64,000 nt of DNA. It comes from Rohdeia mirabilis. Its GTDB lineage: Bacteria > Planctomycetota > UBA1135 > GCA-002686595. Position numbers and translations under genes: made by a program. The DNA is taken from NCBI GenBank assembly GCA_007750655.1, contig CP036290.1:3844001-3908000 (forward strand). Reading direction: 5' to 3'. Under the pieces are notes generated by a model. It was not told the origin of the DNA. It saw only the letters and a list, made by a program, of their open reading frames with translations, and ran no database searches. Positions 1-9,813 of the stretch are shown here, piece by piece; position 1 is the stretch's first letter; each line of letters opens with the position of its first letter.

Positions 1-492
1 CCAGCGCCGAGACAGGCACCGGGACAGGCGCCACGAACCGGCCGTGGACTCCCAGCCTCCACCCGCGGCCGGCTCCGGGGGCCTGCACCGTCTGATCCGA
101 GACCGCGCTCCGCGCTGGCGCCCCCCCTTCCGCCTGCCGCCGGCCCGTTCGGGCCCCAGGGGCGGTGCGGTCGGACGCGGGCACGCGCGGACGATTCGCG
201 GGAGCGAGGGACGGACTCGCGCAGCCCGTGGAGCCGTTCGGCGCGCGGAGCCCGTGCCGTCGCGCGCTTCGCGCCACCCCGGTCCGCAGCCGGGTCGCTC
301 GCCTCCCCGGCCACCACCCGACCACCTGGCACTCGCACCAGTCGCGGCCACGGACGAAACGAGCCTCTTCACTCGCGCACCGAGCCGCGGAGGCGTACCA
401 CATCTGTCGAGGACAGGTCCGTGCGGTCGGGACCCGTCCATACGGAACGGCTCCCGTCCCGTCGACCGCTCCACCCGAACCCTCGATCCCAC
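1..492. other. Left-edge region without a recognised gene
   Basis: No open frame here resembles a known protein. Frames running through it are rich in Arg, Pro and Ala, as expected of high-GC non-coding sequence. It presumably holds the promoter of the peroxiredoxin gene that follows, but I see no convincing -35/-10 pair and no Shine-Dalgarno sequence next to that start. Confidence 0.4.
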
Positions 493-1125
493 ATGGCCCT
501 GCAACTCGGCGACACCGCCCCCGACTTCGAAGCCCACTCCACGTCGGGCACGATCCGCTTCCACGAGTACCTCGGCGACAGCTGGGGCGTGCTCTTCAGT
601 CACCCGAAGGACTTCACGCCGGTCTGCACCACGGAACTCGGCGAGGTCGCGCGGCTCAAGCCCGAGTTCGACCGCCGCCACGTGAAGGTCGTCGGTCTCT
701 CGGTCGACTCGCTGAAGGAGCACGAGGCCTGGAAGGGCGACATCGAGGAGACCCAGGGCACGGCGCTCAACTTCCCGCTCGTCGCCGACGAGGACCGCGC
801 GATCGCGAACGCCTACGGGATGATCCACCCGAAGGCGCTCGACTCGCTGACCGTCCGTTCGGTGTTCGTCGTCAAGCCCGACAAGACGGTCGCGCTGACG
901 ATCACCTACCCCGCCTCGGTCGGACGCAACTTCGACGAGATCCTGCGCGTGATCGACTCGCTGCAACTGGCGGCGAAGTTCCCGATCGCGACGCCCGCCA
1001 ACTGGAAGGTGGGCGAGAACGTGATCATCTCCCCCGCCGTGAGCGACGCCGACGCGAAGGCGAAGTTCCCGGCCGGGTGGAAGACGCTCAAGCCCTACTT
1101 GCGCATCACGAAGCAGCCGAGCTGA
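493..1125 (+). CDS. Peroxiredoxin, 1-Cys (Prx6) type
   Basis: This is a thiol peroxidase of the AhpC/TSA superfamily, 210 residues, close to the usual Prx6 length. The start MALQLGDTAPDF matches the family N-terminus, so the longer upstream frame is ignored. The peroxidatic motif is PKDFTPVCTTELG with Cys45, and there is no other Cys in the protein, which makes it a true 1-Cys enzyme. The Prx6-specific C-terminal half (TYPASVGRNFDEILRVIDSL, then the PANWKVGENVII region) is intact. It should reduce hydrogen peroxide and organic or lipid peroxides in the cytoplasm, with the resolving thiol supplied by an external partner. No SD is visible. It stands alone, converging on the next gene with a hairpin between them. 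Confidence 0.93.
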   Translation: MALQLGDTAPDFEAHSTSGTIRFHEYLGDSWGVLFSHPKDFTPVCTTELGEVARLKPEFDRRHVKVVGLSVDSLKEHEAWKGDIEETQGTALNFPLVADEDRAIANAYGMIHPKALDSLTVRSVFVVKPDKTVALTITYPASVGRNFDEILRVIDSLQLAAKFPIATPANWKVGENVIISPAVSDADAKAKFPAGWKTLKPYLRITKQPS

Positions 1126-1143
1126 GCGGCGCAGGCTGGTGAC

Positions 1144-1187
1144 CGCGCGGCCCGCCCTCGATCAGCCGATCGGGGACGGGCCGCGCG
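1144..1187. terminator. Hairpin between convergent genes
   Basis: The arms CGCGCGGCCCG and CGGGCCGCGCG form a perfect 11-bp stem, with a further imperfect inner stem (CGAT/ATCG). There is no clear U tract. It lies in the short gap between two convergent genes and probably terminates both. Confidence 0.55.
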
Positions 1188-1217
1188 CGTTGGCGCAGAC
1201 CACCGCGCGCCCTCGCT

Positions 1218-3839
1218 CTACTGCGCGGACTCCACGAACAGCACGACCCCGAGCTCGCTGCCGTCGTTCGAGAGGTCGGAGTGGACGTCGAACGAGAGCT
1301 GCTGCCGGGTCTGGTCGTTCTGCGCGCTCGCACTCACCTCCCAGTCCCCATCCGCGAGTCGCAGAGCGATCTCGGCGCCGCTCACTTCGACGTTGGGCAC
1401 GCCGCTGACCTGGAGGCGATACATCTCGCCCAGCGGATGCAGCGTGCACATGGAGACGAACCCCACATCGTCCGGCTCGGGCAGATGGAAAGTGACGCCG
1501 ATCAGGAAGTCGGGCTCGCGCAGCAGCCCTAGTCCCTCCTGCGCCTCGACCCACTGCACGTCGTCCGTCGCACCTGAACGCAGGCGCCGGACGACTTCGG
1601 TGGCGTCCAACTCGGCCGACATCACGAGGAACCGGATCCGGTGGTCGTGGTGCGCCGTTCCGCTCGTGACGATCTCGAGCTCGTGCTCGCCGCCGCTCGA
1701 GAGATCGACGGTGGTCTCGACCGTGTCGCCGGGGACGAAGGCGTGGACCGTGAGCGGATGCGCCGGCAGGTCGTCGAATCGAGCCACGCCGGACTCGAGG
1801 GTCCTCTGCGCTCCCCAGTACTCGTCGAGCTGTGCCTTCAGGGCCTCGAAGCCCGGAGACACGTGGAGCTCGACCTGACAGCCCAGCCCCACCGGTTGGC
1901 CGTCGGCCCCCACGACCTTGACGCTCAGGGACGCGCTGGGAACGAGCTGCACGTCGACGCGATTCTCGCCCTCCGGGTACTCCACGTAGCCGAGCGACTT
2001 CAGCATGTAGCCGGGCGCTTCGAAGTCGATGCCGCGCTTGCCGGACGGAAAGCTCTCGTACTCGTACTCGCCGTCCACGCCCTCGATCGAAGAGCTGTTG
2101 GTCGGCCGCATCTTGAACTTGGGGATCGGGGCGCCACTTCGGAAGTCGGTCACCGTGCCCAGGACCACGATCCCGCGCATCCGTTCGGACGTGATCTCGA
2201 GGTCGACGTCGCGAGCCCCTGCGGGAACCGTGAAGTCCATCGCGCGATCGCGCTCGAACAGCGGCTGGACGCGCACGGTCACGTCACCGAGGTGCAGGTG
2301 CGTCAGCTCGAACCGACCGTCGGGCGTCGTCCTCGCCTCGCCGCCGCCTCCAGCGATCTCCCAGGTGTTCGGACGCTCGAAGAAGTTCGCGTCCATCTCA
2401 CGGTCCGAGACGACCCACACCTGCGCGCCTTCCACCGGGCGCCCGTCGAGCAGCACTCGCCCCGTGATCGAGTCTCCGCGCGAGAGCCGTACGTCGACGG
2501 CAGGCGCGGCCGCGTTCGGAGCGACGACGACGGGCTGCACGACCTCCACGGCGTGGCCTTCGTGGTGGACGACGATCCACGGCGCATGGCGCAGCGTCTT
2601 CGGATCCAACAACCCGCCGACGACGAAGCGGCCGTTCTCGTCGGTCGTGACACCCTCGCGAGACGTGTCGCCGTGGGAGTTCGGGCCGATGCGAACGGTC
2701 GCGCCGACGGCGGGCTCGCCGGCTGCGTCGAGCACGACACCACCGACGCCGAGTCCCGAATCGAGTTCGAGCACGACCTTTGACCCGTCGAGCTTCACGA
2801 ACTCGATGAAGGGAGCGTACGGCTCGTGGGTGAAGCGGAACTCGTAGGTACGCGGCGGAAGGCCCTCGACCCGAATGTCGCCGTTCGCGTCCGTACGGCT
2901 GTCGATGCGTCCGGCACTGATCGAACGCGTGACGCCGTCGGCGAGCAACGTCTGGCTCGCGGCGTTCCCGCCGCTCATCACGCGCACGCCCTCGATGCCC
3001 CGTCCGGTGGAGTCGACGACGCGCAGGTCGAGGTCGATGCCGGGCACCAGCAGGAGGCTGTGCTCGACCATCTTCGAGGGGCGCTCGTACTGCGAGAGCC
3101 CGATCGCCGAGACGAGGCCGAGTTCGGGGTGGTGCGCCTGGACCCAGACAGTGGGACCGAGGTGATCGAGCTGCCAACGCCCGTCCCCGTCGGCCACCAC
3201 CTCGCGATCGCACGCCCCGTAGTTCCGACCTCGGCACCAGCCACGCACGGTCGCACCGGCCACGGGCCGGCCGCTCTCGTCGACGCACCGACCGGCGATG
3301 CTCCAGCCCGCGCCGACGACGGCGTCGAAACGCACGACTTCGCCCGGCAGGACGTTCGGCAGCTTCGACTCGTAGAGCTCCACGGTCGTCGCGCCCGAAT
3401 GGATGCGCACCGCTTCGATGGCATCGCGCGCATCGACCTCGAAGCGCACCACGCCGTCGTCCCCGGTCGTGCCGCGCGGGTCGTCGTCCGCGGCGCCGTA
3501 CAGATCGACGCGCAGGCCGGCGACCGGCTCCCCCGTCTCGGCGTGGGTCACCGCCACCTCGAACACGGCGCTGGTGTCCGTCGCGGCGAACGGGTCGGGC
3601 TGCGGACTCGTCTCGGCAACAGCGGCCGACTGCGGTTCCGCCTCGAGCGCCGCGCGAGCGCCCGGGATCGAGCTGTCCGCGAGGTCGTCGACCCGTTCCG
3701 CGTCGCGCTCGACGGCCGCGGCCGTTCCCGACGATTCGAGCGCCGCGAGGTCGTCGGAACCGCCCGAGCGCAGCAACCAGAAGAGGGCCACGGCGATCAG
3801 TGCGATCGCCGACAACATGACGAGGGTGCGAGCCTTCAT
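1218..3839 (-). CDS. Membrane-anchored carboxypeptidase-regulatory-like multidomain protein
   Basis: An 873-residue protein with an N-terminal hydrophobic helix (residues 6-23, TLVMLSAIALIAVALFWLL) acting as a signal anchor, followed by an acidic, Ala-rich linker. The rest is an array of beta-sandwich domains of the carboxypeptidase-regulatory type. Their recurring signature is GxVxDxxGxPVxGAxV, followed by T-D-x-NGRF and a G-L-PPRTYEF-like strand; at least five such units can be seen. These domains are usually extracytoplasmic binding or adhesion modules. The start was moved to the ATG directly before the hydrophobic helix. It lies downstream of the FG-GAP gene on the same strand, so both could be surface proteins from one unit. 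The ligand is unknown. Confidence 0.7.
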   Translation of the reverse strand: MKARTLVMLSAIALIAVALFWLLRSGGSDDLAALESSGTAAAVERDAERVDDLADSSIPGARAALEAEPQSAAVAETSPQPDPFAATDTSAVFEVAVTHAETGEPVAGLRVDLYGAADDDPRGTTGDDGVVRFEVDARDAIEAVRIHSGATTVELYESKLPNVLPGEVVRFDAVVGAGWSIAGRCVDESGRPVAGATVRGWCRGRNYGACDREVVADGDGRWQLDHLGPTVWVQAHHPELGLVSAIGLSQYERPSKMVEHSLLLVPGIDLDLRVVDSTGRGIEGVRVMSGGNAASQTLLADGVTRSISAGRIDSRTDANGDIRVEGLPPRTYEFRFTHEPYAPFIEFVKLDGSKVVLELDSGLGVGGVVLDAAGEPAVGATVRIGPNSHGDTSREGVTTDENGRFVVGGLLDPKTLRHAPWIVVHHEGHAVEVVQPVVVAPNAAAPAVDVRLSRGDSITGRVLLDGRPVEGAQVWVVSDREMDANFFERPNTWEIAGGGGEARTTPDGRFELTHLHLGDVTVRVQPLFERDRAMDFTVPAGARDVDLEITSERMRGIVVLGTVTDFRSGAPIPKFKMRPTNSSSIEGVDGEYEYESFPSGKRGIDFEAPGYMLKSLGYVEYPEGENRVDVQLVPSASLSVKVVGADGQPVGLGCQVELHVSPGFEALKAQLDEYWGAQRTLESGVARFDDLPAHPLTVHAFVPGDTVETTVDLSSGGEHELEIVTSGTAHHDHRIRFLVMSAELDATEVVRRLRSGATDDVQWVEAQEGLGLLREPDFLIGVTFHLPEPDDVGFVSMCTLHPLGEMYRLQVSGVPNVEVSGAEIALRLADGDWEVSASAQNDQTRQQLSFDVHSDLSNDGSELGVVLFVESAQ

Positions 3840-3972
3840 GCCACAGAGTCTAGAGCCAGATGCTCGGCGCGTCGGTCCCGCCCAACTCGGAGCGAGATCG
3901 AGCGCCCGCGTCGCACCGCTCCCCGCTCTCGCAGTGTGCGTCGGAGCCGTCAAGTGCGACCGCAGTGGCGCC

Positions 3973-6570
3973 CTACTCGAAGAGCCGGTTGCGGAGCATG
4001 ACCACGCCCAGCGCCCCAAACGCGTGCACGACCACCAGGTCGGGCATCCCGTCGCCGTCGGCGTCGATGGTCGCGTCGCCGATCACGTCCCACCCGGGGT
4101 CGAGGAGCGACTCGGCCGCAGCGAGTTCCCCTTGTCGAGTTCCGCGCAACCAGACCACCGCGGCCTCGTCGGGAGTACTGCCGCCGTCCCACACCACGAG
4201 GTCCAGGATCCCGTCGCGATCGGCGTCCACCGTCGAGACGCGAACGGGCCAGGAGCCCACGTCGTGCACGGCCGGGTCCGCCAAGGAGCCGTCCCCAACA
4301 CCCAGGTGGACGTACAGATCGTCCGAGTAGCGATTCGCGACGAGCACGTCCAGGTGGCCGTCCTCGTCGAGGTCGACGATCTCGACGAGGTGCGGCGAAT
4401 CGCCGACCGGTCGAACGACCGCGGGGCCGAAGGAGCCGCCGCCGGTGCCAAGACGGACGGTGAGCGTGTCGGTGGGCTCGTTGGTGTACACGAGGTCGCT
4501 CGCACCGTCGCCGTCGAGGTCGGCCAGCCCGAGTCCGTAGGGACGATCACCCGCGGGGATCGAGATCACGCTCGCGAACGTCCCGTCGCCGAGCCCGAGA
4601 CGATACGTGACATCGTCGGAGTTCCGGTTCGTCGTGAGCACGTCGGCCACGCCGTCACCGTCCACGTCACCGACCGCGAGGCGCCACGGTCCGTCGCCCA
4701 TCGCGAAGTGGATCGGTCCGCTCGCCGTACCGTCACCGTTGCCCAGGAAGATGGAGACCGAGTCGGACTCGTGGTTCGCGACGACGATGTCCAAGGAACC
4801 GTCCTGGTCGAGGTCCGCGAGCTCGACAGCCTTCGCGTCGAACCCCGCCGTCCCTTCGAAGGAGAGCTCGAACGTGCCATCGCCACCGCCGAGGAGGACG
4901 CGGACCGGGGACAGCGTCAACGCTTCGGCCACCGAGACGAGATCGTCGACGCCGTCGCGATCGAGGTCGCCGACCGCCAGATCGACGAGCCCGGCCCAGG
5001 GGTTCGGGGTCGGCGCGTCGAGCTGGGCGCCCGCGAGCCCGCGCAGGACGAGGATCGACGGCGCATCCGGGTACGAGATCAGGACGTCGAAGTGGCCGTC
5101 GCCGTCGACGTCGGCCGGGACCTGGGCGGATCCCGCCACGGGTCGCGCGTGGACCGCGGCGGGCGCGAAGGTCCCGTCGCCGTTGCCGAGCGCGTACTGG
5201 ACGATGGACGCCTGGAAGAAGAGGTCGCAGTTCCCGTCGCCGTCGAGATCGCGGATCTCCGGAAGAAAGATCCCGTACGGCGCCACGTCCACGTTCGGGA
5301 TCTCGGGTCCGAAGGTCCCGTCTCCGACGCCGAGCCGCACGACGAGCGACTGCGCGTCGTCCACAGCCTGGCCCATCGTTCCGAACACGAGCAGATCGAG
5401 GACGTTGTCACCGTCCACGTCCGCGAGGTCGAAACTTGGCCATGGACTGCTGGAGAACGGCGGAAACGTCGCACTCTGCGTGAACGCACCGTTCCCGTCG
5501 CCGAGGAGTACGAACACATCGAGAGGACCGGTCGGGAACGCGGCGACGGCGACGACCAGGTCGAGGCGCCGGTCCCCGTTCAGATCACCGCCGCGCAATC
5601 CACGCGGAGCGGTCGGGAAGGCCGGTGACGCCCACGGCGCGAACGTCCCGTCCCCGAGTCCTTCGTGGACCTCGACACCCTGCGCGCCGCGCATCAACAG
5701 ATCGGGATACCCGTCGCCTCCGATCATCGCGACCGCGAGGAAGTCCGCGCCGGACGTCTGACCGAACGACACGCCACCGAGGGAGGTGAACGTCCCGTCG
5801 CCGGCCCCAAGATGCACGCTGTAGTCGGCGTCCGGCCCGAAGAAGTTCACGTAGTCGAGCAGGAGGTCGAGATGACCGTCCCGATCGAAGTCCGCCGTGA
5901 GAACGTTCGTGACCCGGTCGTCCGCGGCATCGAAGAAGTTGGGTGCGCCATAACTCCCGGTGCCGTCGCCGAGTCGAACCTCGACCCGATCGGGATCGCC
6001 GAAGTCGTCCCCTCGAGAGGTCGTGATCAGGTCGACGGCCCCGTCGGCATCGACATCCGCCACCACGATGACCGACGCCCCCCTGGTGAGCGGGATCTGC
6101 GGCCCCAGGAAGTCGAGCGCGCCGTCGCTGTCGCCCATCCGGATCGTGCGTGCCGCGGTGAACGCGAGCGACCCCGCCGCGCCCGGGTCGGCGACGAGGC
6201 CCTGCGTGTGGAACTCGACACCGACGTAGGCGGCCGGCACGTTCGCGAGCGCGAGGATCACCGGCGACTCGCCGTGCGCATCGGTGCCGACCACGGCCAA
6301 TGCGAAGTACGGCGGCAGCGGATGGGCCGTGGCTCCGAACTCGGGCAGGGGCACGGGCGACGCGGTGGCGCTCGCCGCGATCACGCCGACCGAGTTCGCG
6401 GGCGCGTGGGTGATCCGTAGGCCGAAGGGCTTGCCGACGAGGGGCGCGCCGTCGATCGCGAGGCGCGGCTGGCTGGCGAAGCCCGCCGTGCCGCCGCCGA
6501 GGGTCTCGACTTCGGCCTGCTGCAGTGAGGTCGGAGCGAGAAGGGCGAGGGCGAGCGTCGGAGCGAGCAT
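3973..6570 (-). CDS. Secreted FG-GAP/VCBS-repeat protein
   Basis: An 865-residue protein beginning with a signal peptide (MLAPTLALALLAPTSLQQA). Residues about 30-150 form a beta-rich domain with motifs such as PPYFALAVVGTDAHGESPV. After that come about 12 FG-GAP/VCBS repeats built on D-x-D-x-DG-x-x-D-L calcium-binding loops followed by LGDGTF (for example DVDGDGVADVL, then LGLGDGTFA). The repeats should fold as a calcium-binding beta-propeller on the cell surface or outside the cell. FG-GAP proteins of this kind are abundant in planctomycetes, where their ligands are mostly unknown. No enzymatic domain is seen. It is followed on the same strand by the carboxypeptidase-regulatory-like gene. 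Confidence 0.85.
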   Translation of the reverse strand: MLAPTLALALLAPTSLQQAEVETLGGGTAGFASQPRLAIDGAPLVGKPFGLRITHAPANSVGVIAASATASPVPLPEFGATAHPLPPYFALAVVGTDAHGESPVILALANVPAAYVGVEFHTQGLVADPGAAGSLAFTAARTIRMGDSDGALDFLGPQIPLTRGASVIVVADVDADGAVDLITTSRGDDFGDPDRVEVRLGDGTGSYGAPNFFDAADDRVTNVLTADFDRDGHLDLLLDYVNFFGPDADYSVHLGAGDGTFTSLGGVSFGQTSGADFLAVAMIGGDGYPDLLMRGAQGVEVHEGLGDGTFAPWASPAFPTAPRGLRGGDLNGDRRLDLVVAVAAFPTGPLDVFVLLGDGNGAFTQSATFPPFSSSPWPSFDLADVDGDNVLDLLVFGTMGQAVDDAQSLVVRLGVGDGTFGPEIPNVDVAPYGIFLPEIRDLDGDGNCDLFFQASIVQYALGNGDGTFAPAAVHARPVAGSAQVPADVDGDGHFDVLISYPDAPSILVLRGLAGAQLDAPTPNPWAGLVDLAVGDLDRDGVDDLVSVAEALTLSPVRVLLGGGDGTFELSFEGTAGFDAKAVELADLDQDGSLDIVVANHESDSVSIFLGNGDGTASGPIHFAMGDGPWRLAVGDVDGDGVADVLTTNRNSDDVTYRLGLGDGTFASVISIPAGDRPYGLGLADLDGDGASDLVYTNEPTDTLTVRLGTGGGSFGPAVVRPVGDSPHLVEIVDLDEDGHLDVLVANRYSDDLYVHLGVGDGSLADPAVHDVGSWPVRVSTVDADRDGILDLVVWDGGSTPDEAAVVWLRGTRQGELAAAESLLDPGWDVIGDATIDADGDGMPDLVVVHAFGALGVVMLRNRLFE

Positions 6571-6685
6571 GGCGAGGATGGTCTGCGGGTCGTCGGAGGC
6601 GAGTCGGGCGGCGAGAGGACGCCCGCCGCGCCCCCGAGTCTAGGGGCGCGGACGAATCCAGGGGGCGACCGGGGCTCCGTGCAGT

Positions 6686-8119
6686 TCAATCGCGCTGCTG
6701 GGCGCTCGGGGCGCTGGAGTCGTCGCCCGTGCCCTCGCCCTCGCCCGCATGCTCTGCCGACGGATCCGCGCCGTGTGCCGGAGTCCCCGCGCCAACGAGC
6801 CGCACCTCCACCGCCTCGCGCTCGAAGGCCTCGGCGTGCACCAACTCGCGCCGCCGAAGGTTCGCGAGCGCCGCCACCCAGCGCTCGGGCACGGTCAGAA
6901 GGCGCACGTTGTGGTGCGTGGCGATCTCGTTGTAGTAGGCGCGCGCGAGGGCGATGCGCTGTTCGGTCGCGATCAACTCGTCCTGCAGCTGACGGAAGTT
7001 CACGTCGGCCGTGAGTTCGGGATAGCGCTCGACGAGGATCGACACGCGCTGGCGCAGCTGGTGGTGGTCCGGGCCGCGTTCGCCGGGTGCGGTCGCGCCG
7101 AGTTGCGTGCGCATCTGTGCCAGCGCTTCCTGGGTGTCGCGCTCGTGGCCGGCGAGGGCCTGCACGGCGCGCACGAGGTTCGGGATGAGCGTGGCGCGGC
7201 GCTCGAGTTGGATGTCCACCTGGCGCCAGGCCGACTCGACGCGGTGGCGCAGGTCGATCAAGCCGTTGTAGGCCATCAGCAGCCACACGAGCGGCGCGAC
7301 GGCGAACCAGGTGAGGGCGCCGGCGAGGACGTAGTTCGGCCAGCGTGTCTCGACCGCGAGGTTCGCGATCGCGTCCCCCACCGCGACGCCGCCCGCCGCG
7401 AGGAACCCCGCGAAGACCGTCCAGCCCCAGTAGCCACGGCCGAGCGACGTGCGCACCGCTTCCTGACCGCGCGTCGAGATCAGGAACATGCGCGCGTCCT
7501 TCTCGAACGCGATCTGCGGCGCGACCACGTCGTCGCGTTCGTTGGCGCGGCCGATGATGTAGAGGTCGGCCCCGTTCACGATCGCCTGCTCGGTGAAGCG
7601 TCGGCGGTGGTCGGAGTGTGCGACGGCGCCCGGTGGACCCTTCGCGTAGTAGAGGTCGTCCCAGCGCCCACAGGTCTCGCTGAAGATCGTCTCGGTCTCG
7701 AGGTCCGCGCCGGCGGGCCGCACGAGCACCTCGCCCTCGTCGTCCTCGAGGAAGAAGTCGATCGTGTCGCCGCCGCTGGCCACCGACTTCCAGCCGCTCT
7801 CGCGGCGCGTCCGCGTCCGGGAGCGGCCCTTGCTGTCGGTGTAGGTTTCGGTGACGGTGCGCGACCAGTGTTCGCTCACGTCCCAGGTGTAGTGGACGCA
7901 GTCCTCTTCGGCGAGGAAGCTCCGAAGTGGTGCGTCCGTGCGCGCGCGGCCCTCGAGTTCGACGAGGCCGATGAAGACGCCCGTGGTCTTCGAGGTCGGG
8001 AGGTTCGCGACGAGCCGTTCGCGTAGCGCGAGCACGTACGACCGCCACAGGCAGAGGGCGGCGAACAGCGCACCGAGGAGCGGCGCGATCCACAGGGCGG
8101 GGTGGGACGGGTCGGGCAC
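6686..8119 (-). CDS. GIDE-like/LemA fusion membrane protein
   Basis: A 477-residue membrane protein that appears to combine two modules. Residues about 1-230 start with a transmembrane helix (LWIAPLLGALFAALCLW). They then resemble the GIDE domain (GVFIGLVELEGRA, the FFLEDDEGEVLVRPAGA strand, and an FEKDARMFLISTRGQEAV-like end). Two further membrane segments follow (about 235-290). The C-terminal part is LemA-like: YNGLIDLRHRVESAWRQVDI, ERRATLIPNLVRAVQ, YPELTADVNFRQLQDELIAT and ARAYYNEIATHHN. The tail is Glu/Gly-rich and disordered. The biochemical role of LemA proteins is not settled. The start is GTG (reading VPDPSHP). The gene sits just beyond one of the two long palindromes, so it is probably transcribed from its own promoter. 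Confidence 0.8.
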   Translation of the reverse strand: MPDPSHPALWIAPLLGALFAALCLWRSYVLALRERLVANLPTSKTTGVFIGLVELEGRARTDAPLRSFLAEEDCVHYTWDVSEHWSRTVTETYTDSKGRSRTRTRRESGWKSVASGGDTIDFFLEDDEGEVLVRPAGADLETETIFSETCGRWDDLYYAKGPPGAVAHSDHRRRFTEQAIVNGADLYIIGRANERDDVVAPQIAFEKDARMFLISTRGQEAVRTSLGRGYWGWTVFAGFLAAGGVAVGDAIANLAVETRWPNYVLAGALTWFAVAPLVWLLMAYNGLIDLRHRVESAWRQVDIQLERRATLIPNLVRAVQALAGHERDTQEALAQMRTQLGATAPGERGPDHHQLRQRVSILVERYPELTADVNFRQLQDELIATEQRIALARAYYNEIATHHNVRLLTVPERWVAALANLRRRELVHAEAFEREAVEVRLVGAGTPAHGADPSAEHAGEGEGTGDDSSAPSAQQRD

Positions 8120-8152
8120 GGGGGCAGCCTACGTCGGGGCGAGGGATCGATT

Positions 8153-8269
8153 CGAGTGATCGGTACGGCGTCAGGCACGAAAGTGCCACCGGCCCGCAAC
8201 GACGCTGCGAATCGCAGCGTCGTTGCGGGCCGGTGGCACTTTCGTGCCTGACGCCGTACCGATCACTCG
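8153..8269. repeat. Long perfect palindrome, copy 1 (REPIN-like)
   Basis: Two 58-bp arms are perfect reverse complements around a single central A at 8211. The inner 111 bp (8156-8266) are identical to the second copy near 9.9 kb. Each arm contains its own small hairpin, GGCAC-GAAA-GTGCC, next to GTACGGCGTCAGGCAC. This fits two REP units in inverted orientation, that is a REPIN or small MITE. Elements of this type are moved in trans by REP-associated tyrosine transposases (RAYT); no such gene is in this window. The right end supplies the TGA stop of the neighbouring lipoprotein gene. Confidence 0.85.
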
Positions 8270-9741
8270 GCGATCTCGAGCTTCGCCGTCCCAGTCCGGA
8301 CCATCACGAGCCGTCGCACGTCCCGCATCCGTCCGAGTTCGCCTCCGAGACGTCCCGCGATCGCGAGCGCGAGGCCGCCGTCGCCGGTGACGCGCGTCGC
8401 GACACACTGGGTCGGAGCATCATCGGTGGTGAGCCGCGCCTCGCTCACGGCTCGGATGTCGAACCCACGGCTCGACGGAACCGCAGCGTCCACGAACCGG
8501 ACGTCGGACTCGATCTGCCGCCAGACGCTGTTCTCCTCGTGCGTCCCGTACAGCACGAGTTGACCCTGCGGTCCGGATGTGGCTTCCACTTGATACGCCC
8601 GATCGGTGAGCACGTGCACCTTGTAGAGGCTCGTGTCCCCACACGCCGCCGCGTACACCATGGCGTCGAAGTTGGCCAAGGCTCGGTGCGCCGCGACCGC
8701 GTGGACGTCGCCCGACGTGCCGACGACGAAGTAGACGCGAGGCGGGTGCTCCATCCCTTCGAACACGTGCGGAAGCTGCAGCATGCGCTCCCTCGGGTCC
8801 GCGGCGCTCATCGCTGACCGAGGCGGAGCCGAGAAGCTCACGTACTGGCGATTCCCGGACTCCTCGCCATCCATCTCGGCGTAGACCTCTACGGGAAAGT
8901 GGAGCGGACCTCCCTCACCAGGATCCTCCCAGAGACCCCGCTCGACGAAGCCCATTGGTTCAATCCCCCCGAAGCACGCCCACGCGTCGGGCAGGAACGT
9001 CGACGCGAGCGGGGCGGTGACCGGATCGCCGTAGTGGAAGTGCAGCTCCTCGACCCGCGCGGCCGAGGCGTTGAACACTGGGATGCTGATCCCGTCGTGG
9101 TGAGCCGTTCGCGTCGCGTGTTCGAAGAGGGCCTCTTCGATCCCGAGCACCAGGCGGTGGCGCGGCTTCCACAGATCGAACTCGAACTCGCCGTCCACGC
9201 CGAAGAGCACGACTTCGTTGCGACCCGCGCGCACCTCGACCGGCCAGCCTGTGGTGCGCGGTCCTCGGCCTTCACCGAGCAGCGGCTTCCCGTTGAAGAC
9301 GACCACCTCGGCACCGCGCACGCGCAGCATGCGGTCTTCGCGGTAGGGCGCTTCGAGCGTGCCCTGCGCCACGAGGACATCTGCGGTCTCTCCCGGTCGC
9401 CCCGCTTGCCACTTCACACCGGGCAGGCGCGGCGCGGGCGCACCACCTACGGTCGGTTCGTCGTTCGACGTGAGCAGGCCGAGCGCCAGGACGCCCAGGT
9501 CGATCGGCGCCTCGGGCCGGTCGAGCACCACGAGCCACTCGTCCACGTCGAGATCGGGCGCCTCGTGAACGCGTTGGGACGGGAGACGGTCCTCGTCGAG
9601 CGGGCATTCGGCGACCTCGATCGACCCTATTGCGAGGGGCGCCGGCTCGATCGCTCCAGGAGCGACGGGCACCGCGCACCCGACGAGTGCGAGCATCGGG
9701 GCGACGAGTCGACCGACAGGGGTGGCGAGGGCGGAGCGCAT
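8263..9741 (-). CDS. Putative lipoprotein of unknown function
   Basis: A 492-residue protein whose chosen ATG begins a lipoprotein signal (MRSALATPVGRLVAPMLALVGC, lipobox L-V-G-C). The longer frame starts inside the palindrome and is rejected. I do not recognise the mature protein. It is mostly beta-rich, with segments such as VEVRAGRNEVVLFGVDGEFE and a mid-region HHDGISIPVFNASAARVEEL. It contains scattered Cys but no obvious catalytic motif. It is probably a periplasmic or outer-membrane-attached protein. The gene lies between the two copies of the 111-bp palindrome, and its stop codon is made by the end of copy 1. Confidence 0.6.
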   Translation of the reverse strand: MRSALATPVGRLVAPMLALVGCAVPVAPGAIEPAPLAIGSIEVAECPLDEDRLPSQRVHEAPDLDVDEWLVVLDRPEAPIDLGVLALGLLTSNDEPTVGGAPAPRLPGVKWQAGRPGETADVLVAQGTLEAPYREDRMLRVRGAEVVVFNGKPLLGEGRGPRTTGWPVEVRAGRNEVVLFGVDGEFEFDLWKPRHRLVLGIEEALFEHATRTAHHDGISIPVFNASAARVEELHFHYGDPVTAPLASTFLPDAWACFGGIEPMGFVERGLWEDPGEGGPLHFPVEVYAEMDGEESGNRQYVSFSAPPRSAMSAADPRERMLQLPHVFEGMEHPPRVYFVVGTSGDVHAVAAHRALANFDAMVYAAACGDTSLYKVHVLTDRAYQVEATSGPQGQLVLYGTHEENSVWRQIESDVRFVDAAVPSSRGFDIRAVSEARLTTDDAPTQCVATRVTGDGGLALAIAGRLGGELGRMRDVRRLVMVRTGTAKLEIAE

Positions 9742-9813
9742 CGGCGGTCTACGCCGACGGCTCGAGCGACGTTGGGTCGCCGGCGACGCAGTCGCGAGAG
9801 GTGGTGTCGACGG

